Program-made: the position numbers and the translations under genes
The notes under the pieces: generated by a model
Database searches by the model: none
What the model saw: only the letters and a program-made list of their open reading frames with translations
What the model was told of the DNA's origin: nothing
NCBI RefSeq assembly: GCF_020740795.1
Contig: NC_067289.1
Location: 18,868,608-18,932,607 of the forward strand
Reading direction: 5' to 3'
From: Apus apus
Lineage: Eukaryota; Chordata; Aves; Apodiformes; Apodidae
DNA length: 64,000 nucleotides
Part shown: piece by piece, positions 51,401 through 62,262 of the stretch
How the letters are laid out: every line of letters begins with the position of its first letter
Position numbering within the stretch: position 1 is the first letter of the stretch

Positions 51401-54400
51401 GACACTTTTTCATCCTATCTATGATTAATGAGGGCAATAATTCCTCAGAAATTACTTATGTGATTGATTACTAATTAGTTCTCACTACTTAGTGATTCAT
51501 TTGCCACTAGGAAAAAGAAAAAGAACTACACCAGTTAAAAGAAGCACTTTCCAAGAAGACTCAAGAGTTCAAGGAGCAGAAAGAAAAGGAGAAGTGTGTT
51601 GCAGCAGAAATTGAGGGACAGCGAAGAGCAATGAAAAATCTGAAGAGTCAACTGCAGCGACTTGATGTAGATGCATTAAAACAACAAGAATTAATATATA
51701 ACCAGGTAAAAGATGAAAGTACCTTTATACTATGATTGTTTACTGGGTCTAATGAGAGTAAATTGCTTGAGCTCTGTCATTTTTGTCAGCATCTTACCAT
51801 TTTTGAAATGCCATGCAGTAGAATTTGAAGTCTGCATTTATTTCTGTCTCTAGATGCATGGATGAAATTGAAGTAACTGAAACTTGCAAGAGTAACATGT
51901 CCATTATGCACTTGTGTATGCAATTATTTTTTGGATCTGCTGCTTTACCACTAATTTCTCAAATCACTTCTTCACTTTGATCCCGCCTGAATCACAGACA
52001 CCTCAGGGTAAATGTTTAAAGCAATAGAAGAGGTACATGCCAAAATCCTGTTACTTACTAATTGGATTTTGTGCATATTTCCTATGCATCACTTTGAAAA
52101 TTTGTTCTTTTACATCAGCACCCACTGGTAACAGCAAGATGGCAAGTCCTCTGTCAGCCTCCCTGCAGCAGGTTGTGCTGAGTATGCTTTGTTATTCCTC
52201 TAGAAGATTACTCCTGAACCATCACTGCACGTCAGGCATCTAAGAATATTTTGCTAATGAGGACTATAAGCCATCAATTATTATAAAACAATAGCTTAAT
52301 TGGGTGCCTGTCCTAAAGCAAACATTCAGCTCCAAGTTAATATCCAGTGTTTTGGCTTTATAGGAAGACTATAATTGATTATCTCAAACTATTAATTATC
52401 TTTAAAATTACTTTAACAGGATATTTATATTCAGCAAGTGCAGAGACGGCTGTCACGGTTAGAAGGGGAGGTTAATGCTGATGAAAAACAAATTTTGGAA
52501 GCAAAAATTGCTGAACTTAAGAAAGCCTTACAAGAGAAGAAAAATACTTGTGATCTTTTAAAAGCGCAGCACAGGAAACTTCAGGTAATTTCCTTAGAAT
52601 ACCAGGTTGACTGTGTAACATCTAGAAACCTCAGTGGATTAAGTAGATTGGGCTTTAGTAATTAATACATTGGTATCAGATTATAAGATTCCTGAACTTT
52701 GCATTAGCCCATGTGGAAAATGTCATACATTCCTTGTATCTTCCAGAAAAATGGGTCATTAATGCGCAATTAAGACACCTTAGCATGAAGACAAGCAGTG
52801 GGATGTTGGAAAGGCAAACTTAGCTTTCATTGCAAGATGTGACTGACTGCTTACAGTGTCTGAATTCATCTTTAGGACCATGTAGAAATAGAATGTTATT
52901 CTGTGATGCTACTGTGTACCAAGTAACATGACTCAAGTGAAAGTACAGTATTTGAGTTAGTTGACCCCATCCTGATGTAGAATTCAGAAATACTGTTTTT
53001 CTGTGAGAATTTTGCATATACATGCTTGTTCTCCAGTCTTCAACTATGTAGTGACTGTCTGTAATTCTATAAAAGAAAATGCACTGACCTTTCCTGTAGA
53101 TCTGAACCAGTCAGTTATTCTGCAGCCAATTTATCATTTGTATTACTTTTCAGAAGAAATGTATTCATTAATGAGCTACATTTTAGCACATTTAAAAACC
53201 TCTTTTCAAAAAGAAACTATGCAAAGACAAAAGTCAGGTTTTTTAATAAAACATAACAACTACATTCTCAAAATGATAGTTAAGAAAAAAATTGATCAAT
53301 TGAGTGAAAGGAAGAAACTGCTTATAGAAGAGGCCTTTAACTGGAGATCCATGCAATAACAAGGCTTAATGTTGGGCAACTGGTGCCCACAGTTTGGTTT
53401 TGAAGAGATGCAAAATTTGAGCCTTGGGTGTAATCAAACACTGAAACACACCTCCAGGAATTTATTCTTACTCTGGAGTGTTACCAAAGACAGATGGTTT
53501 TATGAAGACAAAGTACTAGTATCAAAGTCATGGTCAGACACAGCAGGAGATTTTTTTATCTAGACCAAAAGATGTGATTGTATTGGAATTTCCTGACTGG
53601 CTGAAAGATCCATATTGTATAAAGAACAATGACTGCACTCCAAATAAAACAATGACATTAATATTGCAACAGCACTCTGCATGAGGACTCCTGCAGTGCT
53701 CTAGGCACTGTTTGCAGAGCAGCAGATGGACACAAGAAGATTATAGTTCCTGGTTCCAGAACTTCAAAAGATCTAATTTAAAATTAACTGGTAGCTTTTG
53801 TTGCATCCTACATTTGCCAAAATAAATTAAATATAACTTGTTTGGAAACAGAGTGATGTCAATTTAATCAAGAGAGAAATGGCTAAGACAGGAGAAGAAA
53901 AGGATGGCTTAACGACCAAGATAAAGGAACTAGAACTCTTCAATGACAGATCAGATAAGGAGTTAAAAAAAGCTAAAGCCACTAAGCAGGTACAGTATTT
54001 TTTTGAAATTTTGCTAATACAGCAAATACAGTTTGTTTCAAAACACATAAACTCATGACTTGACATGAAGTCTGTTGTGTGCCTCCCACAGTGCTACATC
54101 ATTATATTTGTAAGAACCCTCTTTGTAGTTTCTTGACTTTCACCTTCCTTCCCAAACTTTGAAGAAATTTTCATCACTATTATCTTACTAGACAAAATAT
54201 TGCTTCTCCTCTGTATACAGCATAAAGTTTGTTGGGGCTATCAGTTTAATCACACATTACTTGCACCACAGTATTTACCTGGTCAGTGTTTTTTTTCTGA
54301 GAACAGTTGCCTTTACAATATAAAGTATATTTACTGTTCAAGGACATCTTTACCTAGCTGTGAATTTTTGTGCCAAATCTGTGATGCCAGCTAGCAAATG

Positions 54401-57400
54401 TGGCTCAGTTTTGTTATTGAGAGATTTTTTCCAGCAGATGGCTTGGGTCTCTCTATATTCAAATTTAAGGAATGAAAAATAAAATGGAAGTTCTCTTGTT
54501 TTGATAAAGAGAAACAAACAGTTCCAAACCTTCTAATTACTTCTTTTCTGCAATAAGCTTTTGCATTCCCAAAGGAAGCATTAAGGCAGTAGAAGAATAC
54601 AGCGTGTAAGTAGCAGGAGCAGTTTTGACTTAACTGGTGCACTTACACCTCAATAAAAACTCTCCCTAACTTGGGACTTCTCTTTGGGGATGACATTCTG
54701 GGGAAGAAAAGAAAGAAGCTGATGGCAAACTTGGAGAAAAAATAGTGCAGAGTTCGGGATCCATAAGATTTTCTTTTTTTTTTAATGATTCAAAGTGTGT
54801 GTGGGCTCATAAACTTCACCAGTTGCTCCTTTTCATAAGCTTTGGTCTATCTGAATTTGATCATAGAACAAGATGATTTGTAGACCTACAGAATCTAGAA
54901 CATATTCCAAGACAGTTAGAATGGTTCAAATGAGATATTAACTGCTTCAGAAAGTTCCTTGAAAGGTCTGCTTAACTTCTATGAAACCTCTAAATAAAAA
55001 AAAGGGTTGTAGCTGGAAAAGTCTAACAACCCATAACTCAGTCTGAATTAGAAAGTCTGATGAATTTGTGTAAAACCTTTCAGGAAACAACCTCCCCCTG
55101 TCTCACTCACCATGTAAACTGTTAGCAAATGAGAAGGTGAGAACATTTTAAAATGCAGAGCAAAATTAGTCTCACACTTGAATATACATTAAATATAAAA
55201 TAATGGAGGCTTTATAAAATTATTAACTTATTAACTGTTATAAATGGCCTGTCTTTTGAAAAAAGATTTCTTGAGACCTTTTTGGTGTTTATTAGGAGAT
55301 GATGGTTGAAGAGAATCTCTTAAAACTAGAGTTGAACCGTCTTCAAGATATTCTGCGTGACAAGGCAGAGAAAGTTCAGACAGTGGAAAAACAAAAGTTG
55401 GAGTTAAATAAAGCCATAGCACAAAGAACTGAGGAAATTAGGATTCATAAGGCAATGCTGGATTCCCAGATAAGACTTGAGGAGCGGGAAGTGCAACACA
55501 TACGGTAACTCTGTTATGAATTAAACTTGTAACTTGTACTGAATACATTTTATATGGGGACTTACTGAAAAAGAGAAGTGTTTTACCCAGTTTCTCCAGT
55601 TAGAGAAAGTGAAGATGAAAGAACTCTTGCTCAAAGTTACATACTGAGACAGCTGAGGCTAGCAAGGGATCCCTTCTCCAAAATGCAGCCTACAGTTTTA
55701 ACCACTTGGTGGACAAAAGATGACTGTTTCTTCTGATAGAGTTGAACTCACAGAGAGGAAACCCCAGTTGCAGACATCTTTTTAAAGTAAATGGCACGAG
55801 TGTGACCCTGCATTTTTCAAAACAATTAGGAAATGTGAAATCATATGACTGGAGGTATGACTAAATATTTTAAATGGAAAAGTTAAAGAGGGTTTACTCC
55901 CAACTGTTTGATAAACTTGGAATTTCTTTGACTAATTCACTAAGTCTGTTTTGTTTGGGTTTTTTTTGTTGTTCGGGGTGGTTTGGTTTCTTTGGGGTTT
56001 TCCCCTCCCTTTTAGCAAATGAGCTCTCCGTTGTGCACCCTGTATAACATGAAATCTTCTGAATTATGTATGTTCCCTCTGACAAAGCAACCACATATGA
56101 AATTACTTTTCCCTTCTATAACAATCAGTGTGAAGTATCTGAGACAGTTTTAGCCCTAAAATCCCTGTATCTATCTCCAGCCAAAAATCAACACTGCAGC
56201 AGCTGAACTGCTGATGTCTGGCAGGCTTTTTATTCACTCCTCTGCTAACCACACCCCACACAACAGGAAATTAGAGTGATTTAGTGTGACTGGAGTTTAA
56301 ATGCTCACTGAGGGTGCAGACTATGTGGCTTTTTTCCTTTGATAATTACATAGCTAATTGATACTTCCATGTAATTTGATTTGGGGTTGTTGCCTACTGT
56401 TGCTGACGCTCGTCTAGTAATGGCAATATTAAGATAGTATCAGCAGGGGGCAGCTTGGCATTTAAATCCTACAGCTGCACAAACCTTTAAAAATGTTTGG
56501 GGAGGACTGTGACACAGCCTCTGAGGACACAGGGATCTGGAGTATGAATATAGATTTGACTCAGTTTAGAACTGCAAAACAAGTGTAGCTAACCAGAAAA
56601 ATGGATGATTTGGACTGGAAGAACAGTAAAAGGAACAAAAAACAGTAGCAGCACAACTGCTTCCCTGCCTACCTCCTGGTATGTGTGCATGCTGTTGAAA
56701 TAACACCAGTAATTTCATTTGCTATAGCAAGAACTGCCCACAAGACACTACCAAACACTTTCTCAACCTGTTTATTTTTTCCTCAAATAAACCAGTGCTA
56801 AACTTCAAGATCGCCTAAGTAAAATTGATAGACTGAAATGCAGGTACAAAGTTCTTACTGCTGGCTTGATGCCACCTGAAGAAGAGGAAGAACCTCCTAT
56901 CTACTATCTAAAGAAGGTATTTTATTAACATAATTCATTATAATTCAAGTATTTGTGCTATGGATTTCCCTGGGCTCTGTTCAAGTATCTAAGACAACCT
57001 CCTTGCCTACTGTTTACTTTCAGTCCAATTGTTTTACATTAGCTGACAATATTAGTTACTTAAATGATACAGTGATTTCACATGAATCTCCATAGTCAGT
57101 TCTAGTGTCAGTAGAGCTTTAGTTCTGAATAGTTTGAAAATTTTCACTTCAGTGCTCATTAATGTACATAGACACAAGAAGTCACATGGTAATCGGCTGT
57201 AAATGGAAAACTTCATCCCAGTCTCACACAATCTTATTTTTAAGTATTATTTAACTTATTTTTAAGTTATTTTTCAGTATTTATTTAACCAGATGACATT
57301 TACACCTTGAAGAATGTCAACTTTCTCCTTTTTGCCTACTCAACTTTTCATCGAAAAAAAACAAACCTGCAAAAAACCAACACCCTTTATCCACGATGCA

Positions 57401-60400
57401 ATACCCTGACTCTGGAACAAACATCTCTTCTTTTTCATCTCCACAAATTCTCTAATTTCCTGTTCAAGCAAAATGTTTTTAGCTGCCATTTTGGATCTGA
57501 AGTCCATCTTTTTCTCATTAAGTGTTAAATTTCATAACAATGGTATTTCTGCTGTTTATTGTGAGATCCAGCACAGCAGAAGACCCTCAATAAATCCCTG
57601 TGGTCACTCTGGGTGTATTCCCTCTCCAACTATGAACACTTCTCACCATATCAGATTTTCTGAGGGCTATAGAAAACCCCTCCCTTCACCAGCTGTCTGT
57701 GTTCCTTAAATCTCATTGACCAAATAAGACTTTCAAGTGAGTAATTCTGAGACAAACTGGCTACTGCTAATCAGGTCTTTGTGAGCACAGATGGAGTAGC
57801 AGATACCTAGAATGAAATGCACACGGATTAAATACTTGAAAGAACTTCCAATACTGTAAGTAACCACACCTTCCAATTACCTAGTAACTCAAATCTCAGT
57901 TCAAGCCTGACAACACAGATATAAGCATCATATCTGCCTAGGATTTTAAGTTCTCAATAATGCAGGTTTGTTTTTTTTTTCTGGATAATTTTCCTAATAT
58001 TTTCAGTCACCTAAAATATGAGTTTTATTTTCAGGCTGCACGGGAAAAGGAAATACTTCAATGTAAACGTCTTGATTTAGATACAAAGATCTGCAAAGCT
58101 AAAAAAGAAATTGTAGCTCTGGAAAATACTTTGTGCATTATTAATAACTGCAACAGCAATTACCGAAACTCTTTCAAGGCAGTCGCTGAGACAAGTATGT
58201 GAAACAGAAATTGCTATTTGCCCTGTGAGTTATGGGTGATGGTGGAACCCAGGGATATAGTGAGGAAATTCCATGGTACAAAAGAAGTAATCTCCAAGAC
58301 AGACTAAACTGATAGTAGCAAAAGGGAATGTAATTCACATGCTACTGTCAATAGTTCAGCAGAGTAAGCACAGAATAAAGTGCAGTAAGGCATAATTAAC
58401 TAATCTTTACATGTTTACATCTGATACATGTTAAAATCTCTAAGCCTCTATCAGTTTTGTGAACAGTCATTAAGTAGGAGTGTGCGGAAGAGGCAAAAGC
58501 ATGAAGATGACTACTGGGGGAAAAAAGTGGTGCCCAGGAGAAAAGAGTGCTGCTGAAGCACTGAGCTCTAGTGGGTACAAGTTTGCGTAGTACAAAAACC
58601 CCTGCTTTCTCTGTAGTGCTGCATCACACACAGCTACTAATTCCAATTACAGAAGCAGAACTGCCACTGCTGCCCTTCTCGTGGTACACTGAGCCAGCTG
58701 GGGCATAAAACTGTGCCTGGAGCAACTACCCAAGCAGCTTAGATTCATGTGCTGTAGTGATGAAGACCAACCCCTAGGCTACACCATCATCACTGTCTAT
58801 CAGATCCAAGGGGTTAAGCCAAATTAGTAACCTGTCATCTGGGGAAATTACGAGGAAGAATAAAAGTTAAACGGCAATATTTTAGTGTAGTGTCACAGCA
58901 GATTTTAAAATATGGGCTACCTAACTACAAATTTTTAGATACTGGAGATGCCTCAGAATTCTGGAAAATACAGTAATACTCAGTGATGCAACTTATTTTG
59001 AAGTGAAAATTGAGTTGTATGCACTGCTTGTCCAACATTAATGCTGCCTCATTGTTTGGGATCGCAGGTGAGGAGTATAAGGAAATACTAAAACTAGAGG
59101 AGGAGAAAAGGGCTGTTGATGAAGAACACAGAAACAAGCAAAGACGGATCAGGGAACTTCAGGAAGATATCCAGGTAGGCAAAAGTTCCAGTCAAAAAGG
59201 CAAGGCTGCAGCATGTATCTAAATCGTAGTGAAAGAGGAGGAAATTCTCTTTCTGTAGCCAGATGGTTCAAAATTCCAGATGTTCTTTTCTGGCATCTAG
59301 GAAAACACACTGTGCAGCATACCCCACAGTACTGTATCATCCTGCCCAGTGCTGCAAAGATTAAAAGCCACACATCTTGTGTCCTAAGGGATCTAGGCTC
59401 CAGTTTTTTTCTAGGAGAACATACTCTGTTTTATTAGCCTTAATTGTGCTTCAGTTTAAATGGTATTACTTTTACTAAAGAAAGCCAAGTAAATCCTTTG
59501 TAGATGCTACTCATGGGCACATCTGGAAATACACACCTATAACTTCAATAGTAGTACCTTCCAAGTAATTTTTTAAAGATTCTTAAATCACCTGGTGGTC
59601 TCTTTATCCAGGTATTTATCTACTAAATAGTCTGACAGGTAAAAAGTTTTGAATTGAGTTATCATTAGTACTAATTGCTCAAGCTACATTTATAAACAAG
59701 TAGTAGTGATAACAGACCCTCCCACAAAGTAATATGGAAAGTGAAAGGATATCAGAACTGCTCTATAAACTAAAACTATTGTTCAAATGAATTTGCAGAG
59801 CATGGAAAGAAATGTTGATCTAGTACTGAAGAAGAAGGCCCTTCTCCAAGAGCAAAACAAGGAAAAACAAGCTCTTGTTTTGCAGCTGAACAAAGACATT
59901 GAAGAACAGAAGCTAAAACTAGAAAGGGCTATAAAACAGGTCTGTATATTCACTAATGACAATGTAACTGTAAAGACACTAGCATGGTTGAAACCAACCA
60001 ATGTAAATTTAGCAGAATAGTGGAGAAGTGTTGTATTTTCATCATGGTAATGCTTTAAAAATAATTTGTGTTAAAAGTGTTCCAGACTATCCAGAGAAAT
60101 TCGGTCTCTGAAGAAAACTAAAACAGAAACTCAGGAAGAAAGAGACATTGATCTTCGTGACTTGAAGAGCTTCAAAAAAAACATCGATAAATTGTTAGCT
60201 GAGGTTCTAGAAGCAAATCCTGATTTAATTACACCCTTTCAAATGTACTTTAAACAGGTGAGCTTCCAGTTAAGTGCCACAAAAATCCTGGTGCTTTCAA
60301 CATCTCTTCAACTACAAAGGATTAGAAACCCTCCTGATATACCCAGTCCTATTATACAACACTTAAGTCAATTTTTTTTTTTTTTCCTTCCAAATTTTCT

Positions 60401-61268
60401 AGGCCAATTTAGAGCTTCCTAGAGTTGCTTCTGCTGGTAGTAGTCGAAGTTCTCGAGCACCATCCACACACGGCTCAGGAGCTTCTACCCCGTAAGTGCC
60501 AGCACTGTTGTTTTGTTTGTTGGTTGGTTTTAAAGTCAAAACCACCAAAATTAGTCCTTAAATGACAGAATTCCTCACTCCTGAAGGTGTTCTCAATCTC
60601 ATCTCTACTTCCTGAACACTCTATCAAAATGTTCTCCTTATATTGTCCCACTAAGTTTGCTAGATTTTCTACCATAGAATTAAGTTTGCTTCAGCATCAC
60701 AGTTTAAACAAAAACAGTAATTACATAATTTCATTGACTTTTGCTAACTGTGCTCTAATGAAGAAGTAGTTTCACACTGTAAAAGCACAGGTTTGAACTC
60801 CAGCCACATTTTGCAGTTGGCAGTGTGAGCTCCCTTTCCTATAAAATAAGGCAGGCAGACATGTATTACTGATCCTTTTCCCCCCCCCATTCAACATATC
60901 TTCAACTAATCATGGATGTAGTATGTTGAATCAGTTCTGCTCTAGCAACATTCCCACAGGTTACTTAAATGATTAGTGTTAATGCCTACCAAGATCTTTG
61001 TAGGGGATCTTCCCTGGAGTAAACACTGCTGCTGGGTGGCTTTATTGTAAGCCACCATTAGAAGCTCTATTTGAGATATAGGAATTTCTGTATGCTGATG
61101 AGTAAATTTTTGTCTTTCAGATCCTGCAGAAGCACAAGGTCAGGCTCTAGTCAGACTTCACTCAAAGTCATAAATCTGAGCTTGCCTACCAGCCCTGAAG
61201 CAGCTGCTGTTGGCTCAGAGCCACCCAGCAAAGCAAGCACCTCTGCTGTTTATGAATGCAAAAAATAG
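42307..61268 (+). CDS. CCDC39: CCDC39, complete gene (20 coding exons, 946 aa)
   Basis: Coiled-coil domain-containing protein 39, which with CCDC40 forms the 96-nm axonemal ruler of motile cilia. The ruler positions inner dynein arms and the nexin-dynein regulatory complex; human loss causes primary ciliary dyskinesia. Twenty exons joined at GT-AG sites give an uninterrupted 946-residue reading frame, against about 941 in human. Diagnostic matches to the human protein as I know it run throughout: [16 protein letters not shown] near residue 13, [13 protein letters not shown] near 233, an exon-11 block like human FHIQQVERRMSRL, and [12 protein letters not shown] in exon 16. Almost the whole chain is charged coiled coil, ending in a Ser/Thr-rich tail (about 880-946). 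The start is the first ATG in a strong context (gccgccATGG); it gives about seven more N-terminal residues than human. Introns range from 81 bp (46548-46628) to 1,545 bp (48073-49617). No stop, frameshift or lost exon was seen. The span includes introns; exons are listed separately. Confidence 0.97.
42660..42698. repeat. 13-bp tandem repeat, three exact copies
   Basis: The unit cttacccgcagct occurs three times in a row with no mismatch, in the 5' part of CCDC39 intron 1 at the edge of the CpG island. Each unit carries one CpG. Perfect copies suggest a recent expansion that may be length-polymorphic. Confidence 0.9.
42876..42995 (+). CDS. CCDC39: CCDC39 coding exon 2 (residues 38-77)
   Basis: Acceptor tttaaatag|CTG and donor cag|gtaaat, phase 0 at both ends, 40 codons starting [15 protein letters not shown]. 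It aligns with human [28 protein letters not shown] matches MTSHFKNVKQELS. Coiled coil. Confidence 0.96.
44130..44276 (+). CDS. CCDC39: CCDC39 coding exon 3 (residues 78-126)
   Basis: Acceptor attctctag|TCT and donor gaa|gtaagg, 49 codons, phase 0. [19 protein letters not shown] matches human SLCKARESETESEEHFKAI. Charged coiled coil. Confidence 0.96.
45337..45495 (+). CDS. CCDC39: CCDC39 coding exon 4 (residues 127-179)
   Basis: Acceptor tttattag|AAT and donor aga|gtaagc, 53 codons, phase 0. [19 protein letters not shown] parallels human KLDGLKCQMNWDQQALEAW, and [13 protein letters not shown] parallels LQKYAQQDDNKIR. Confidence 0.96.
46455..46547 (+). CDS. CCDC39: CCDC39 coding exon 5 (residues 180-210)
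   Basis: Acceptor cattttag|GCA and donor cag|gtttgt, 31 codons, phase 0. [18 protein letters not shown] and [12 protein letters not shown] match human ALTLQLERLTLECNQKRK and LDNELTETISAQ. It is followed by an unusually short 81-bp intron. Confidence 0.96.
46629..46757 (+). CDS. CCDC39: CCDC39 coding exon 6 (residues 211-253)
   Basis: Acceptor gttaaacag|ATG and donor ttg|gtaaaa, 43 codons, phase 0. [20 protein letters not shown] is nearly identical to the human sequence, one of the most conserved blocks of the protein. Confidence 0.97.
47881..48072 (+). CDS. CCDC39: CCDC39 coding exon 7 (residues 254-317)
   Basis: Acceptor cctgatag|CTC and donor gag|gtaagg, 64 codons, phase 0, starting [13 protein letters not shown] and ending YRVQLQDE (human SRIQLKGE). 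Coiled coil. Confidence 0.96.
49618..49721 (+). CDS. CCDC39: CCDC39 coding exon 8 (residues 318-352)
   Basis: Acceptor tttattag|CTG and donor accag|gtaaga. It is 104 nt long, so the last Arg codon (AG|A) is split with exon 9. [19 protein letters not shown] matches human LDSLKATVNRTSSDLEALR. Confidence 0.95.
50066..50198 (+). CDS. CCDC39: CCDC39 coding exon 9 (residues 352-396)
   Basis: Acceptor ttgtttag|A and donor aag|gtaaaa. Its 133 nt restore the frame after exon 8. [19 protein letters not shown] matches human IQTKLKEITEKTMSVEEKA. Confidence 0.95.
50455..50515 (-). repeat. MIR SINE fragment in CCDC39 intron 9
   Basis: Gacacaaacccagtattctg then actggatccgtgctctgagc resembles the reverse complement of the MIR 5' half (attcgaacccaggcagtctg, actccagagtccgtgctctt). 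Confidence 0.6.
51511..51705 (+). CDS. CCDC39: CCDC39 coding exon 10 (residues 397-461)
   Basis: Acceptor gccactag|GAA and donor cag|gtaaaa, 65 codons, phase 0. [18 protein letters not shown] matches human LQKLDFETLKQQEIMYSQ. Lys/Glu-rich coiled coil. Confidence 0.96.
52420..52584 (+). CDS. CCDC39: CCDC39 coding exon 11 (residues 462-516)
   Basis: Acceptor tttaacag|GAT and donor cag|gtaatt, 55 codons, phase 0. [19 protein letters not shown] closely follows human DFHIQQVERRMSRLKGEIN. Confidence 0.97.
53852..53989 (+). CDS. CCDC39: CCDC39 coding exon 12 (residues 517-562)
   Basis: Acceptor ggaaacag|AGT and donor cag|gtacag, 46 codons, phase 0. [19 protein letters not shown] matches human LMTKINELNLFIDRSEKEL. 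Confidence 0.96.
55296..55504 (+). CDS. CCDC39: CCDC39 coding exon 13 (residues 563-632)
   Basis: Acceptor tttattag|GAG and donor atacg|gtaact. It is 209 nt long, so an Arg codon (CG|T) is split with exon 14. [17 protein letters not shown] matches human RTEEIKVHKTMLASQIR. Confidence 0.96.
56440..56455 (+). promoter_or_regulatory. CTCF-like motif in CCDC39 intron 13
   Basis: TCAGCAGGGGGCAGCT is one mismatch from CCASYAGRKGGCRS over 14 bases. Its orientation is opposite to the upstream motifs. Confidence 0.5.
56796..56916 (+). CDS. CCDC39: CCDC39 coding exon 14 (residues 632-672)
   Basis: Acceptor aaaccag|T and donor aag|gtattt; 121 nt complete the frame begun in exon 13. [16 protein letters not shown], then [10 protein letters not shown], matches human RLSKIEKLKNRYEILT and MPPEGEEE. 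This Pro/Glu-rich stretch is a likely break between coiled-coil segments. Confidence 0.96.
58035..58194 (+). CDS. CCDC39: CCDC39 coding exon 15 (residues 673-726)
   Basis: Acceptor tattttcag|GCT and donor acaa|gtatgt. It is 160 nt long, with a Ser codon (A|GT) split with exon 16. [19 protein letters not shown] matches human EIYALENTLQVLNSCNNNY. Confidence 0.96.
59068..59174 (+). CDS. CCDC39: CCDC39 coding exon 16 (residues 726-761)
   Basis: Acceptor gatcgcag|GT and donor cag|gtaggc, 107 nt. [20 protein letters not shown] followed by QEDIQ is nearly identical to human [25 protein letters not shown]. Confidence 0.97.
59799..59939 (+). CDS. CCDC39: CCDC39 coding exon 17 (residues 762-808)
   Basis: Acceptor atttgcag|AGC and donor cag|gtctgt, 47 codons, phase 0. 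[13 protein letters not shown] at the end matches human EEQKPKLERVTKQ. Confidence 0.96.
60078..60257 (+). CDS. CCDC39: CCDC39 coding exon 18 (residues 809-868)
   Basis: Acceptor gttaaaag|TGT and donor cag|gtgagc, 60 codons, phase 0. [15 protein letters not shown] matches human CAKLTKEIRLLKDTK, which fixes the acceptor. That acceptor lacks a good polypyrimidine tract and follows a short 138-bp intron. Confidence 0.94.
60403..60491 (+). CDS. CCDC39: CCDC39 coding exon 19 (residues 869-898)
   Basis: Acceptor after a long T tract, ttttctag|GCC, and donor cccc|gtaagt. It is 89 nt long, splitting a Pro codon (CC|A). [20 protein letters not shown] begins the Ser-rich tail, like human SGLELPTASTKGSRQSSRSP. 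Confidence 0.94.
60784..60855 (+). repeat. Possible MIR fragment in CCDC39 intron 19
   Basis: Cacaggtttgaactccagcc, then gttggcagtgtgag and cctataaaataagg, follow the order of MIR segments (ctgggttcgaatcccagc, ctagctgtgtga, ctgtaaaatgggg), with an internal deletion. Confidence 0.45.
60875..60890. repeat. Short poly-C tract
   Basis: A run of about nine C within ttttcccccccccatt in CCDC39 intron 19. Confidence 0.7.
61121..61268 (+). CDS. CCDC39: CCDC39 coding exon 20 (residues 898-946, stop)
   Basis: Acceptor gtctttcag|A, ending with TAG at 61266-61268. The Ser-rich tail [20 protein letters not shown] parallels human SSRSTSTSTSQSSIKVLELK. The last residues are less conserved, as usual for this tail. 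Confidence 0.94.
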
Positions 61269-62060
61269 CCTTAAGGAATCTTTTGAAGGCCACGCTAAAG
61301 GCTTCACTCTAGTTAGGACTTCTTAATTTGTTAATCTGTTATTTCTTTAACAAGGTCTTTGCATTAACTTAGTCTTAGCATTAATTTATGTCAGAAATGT
61401 ATATTTTGACTTTCTTCTACAGTATGCAAGAAATGATCTAGAAGTGTTAAGCATATGCTTTACAGAATAAGATGAAGTAACCTTTACATTACTTCATCAT
61501 TTTACTGTTAAAAAACTAAAGATAGGCAAAACCCCTCAAAAGTTACTAATTCACTTATTTTATAATGAAAAATAGTTATGTTAAAGCCATTAATTCTTGC
61601 AAACTGGCATCTTCATTGCTGTCAAAATAGACTGTATTGCAACAACTCAGGAAAGAAAGCATATGCTTCATTTCAAGATCAGCCTCGACTATTTATCATA
61701 CGGTCACCTCAGATCGTATCTTAATTGAACAATGACAGTGTTTGATGACAGTCAGTGAAACTCTACTTTTTCTATTCAAAACTACAAAGGACCTCTTTTA
61801 CAACTGGCCTCTATCTATGGAATTGTTTGGAAAACTTGCAGCTGAAGTACAACTGGCATTCTCTAGTCTGCCAGATAGTAGCACCTTAGCATCTTCTGCC
61901 AGCCATCTTTGGAGATCTCACTGTAAACAGAGCACAACTTTTTCCACAGCAATGCAACTGCTTGCTTCAAGCTAGTTGTAAAGCAAATAGCTAAAAGCAA
62001 AAAAACCCAAAGGCTTGCAGTTGAGCTTACCTACAAAATAAACACTGTGTTAAAACTCTT
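61269..62060 (+). other. CCDC39: CCDC39 3'UTR (approximate end)
   Basis: AT-rich non-coding sequence follows the TAG. The first canonical AATAAA is at 62037-62042 and is followed by a GT/T-rich element (ttgtgtttttgg) about 20 bases on, as expected of a cleavage site. The 3' end near 62060 is inferred; no closer canonical signal was found after the stop. Confidence 0.6.
62037..62042 (+). terminator. CCDC39: Poly(A) signal AATAAA, likely for CCDC39
   Basis: Canonical hexamer about 770 bases after the CCDC39 stop, with a downstream GU/U-rich stretch at about 62060-62082. Confidence 0.6.
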
Positions 62061-62262
62061 CAGTTGTGTTTTTGGTTTTTTTTTACATTACTTAGAGAAT
62101 ATGTTGGATGCATTTAAAGAATGGAATACACTTGCCTTCACAGACACTGGAGGGTTCCAACCACCCATGCAGCACACAGCACCAGTGCACCAGTATGAAA
62201 CATCCCAGCAACATCAGCCAAAATATCAAGGCAAGACGAAGAATTACAAAAAACTCAGAAAA

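Noticed and set aside
53003-53359. 118-codon frame in CCDC39 intron 11 ending in a Lys/Glu-rich stretch
   Set aside because: It resembles coiled coil only loosely, has no human counterpart between exons 11 and 12, and those exons already join in frame without it.
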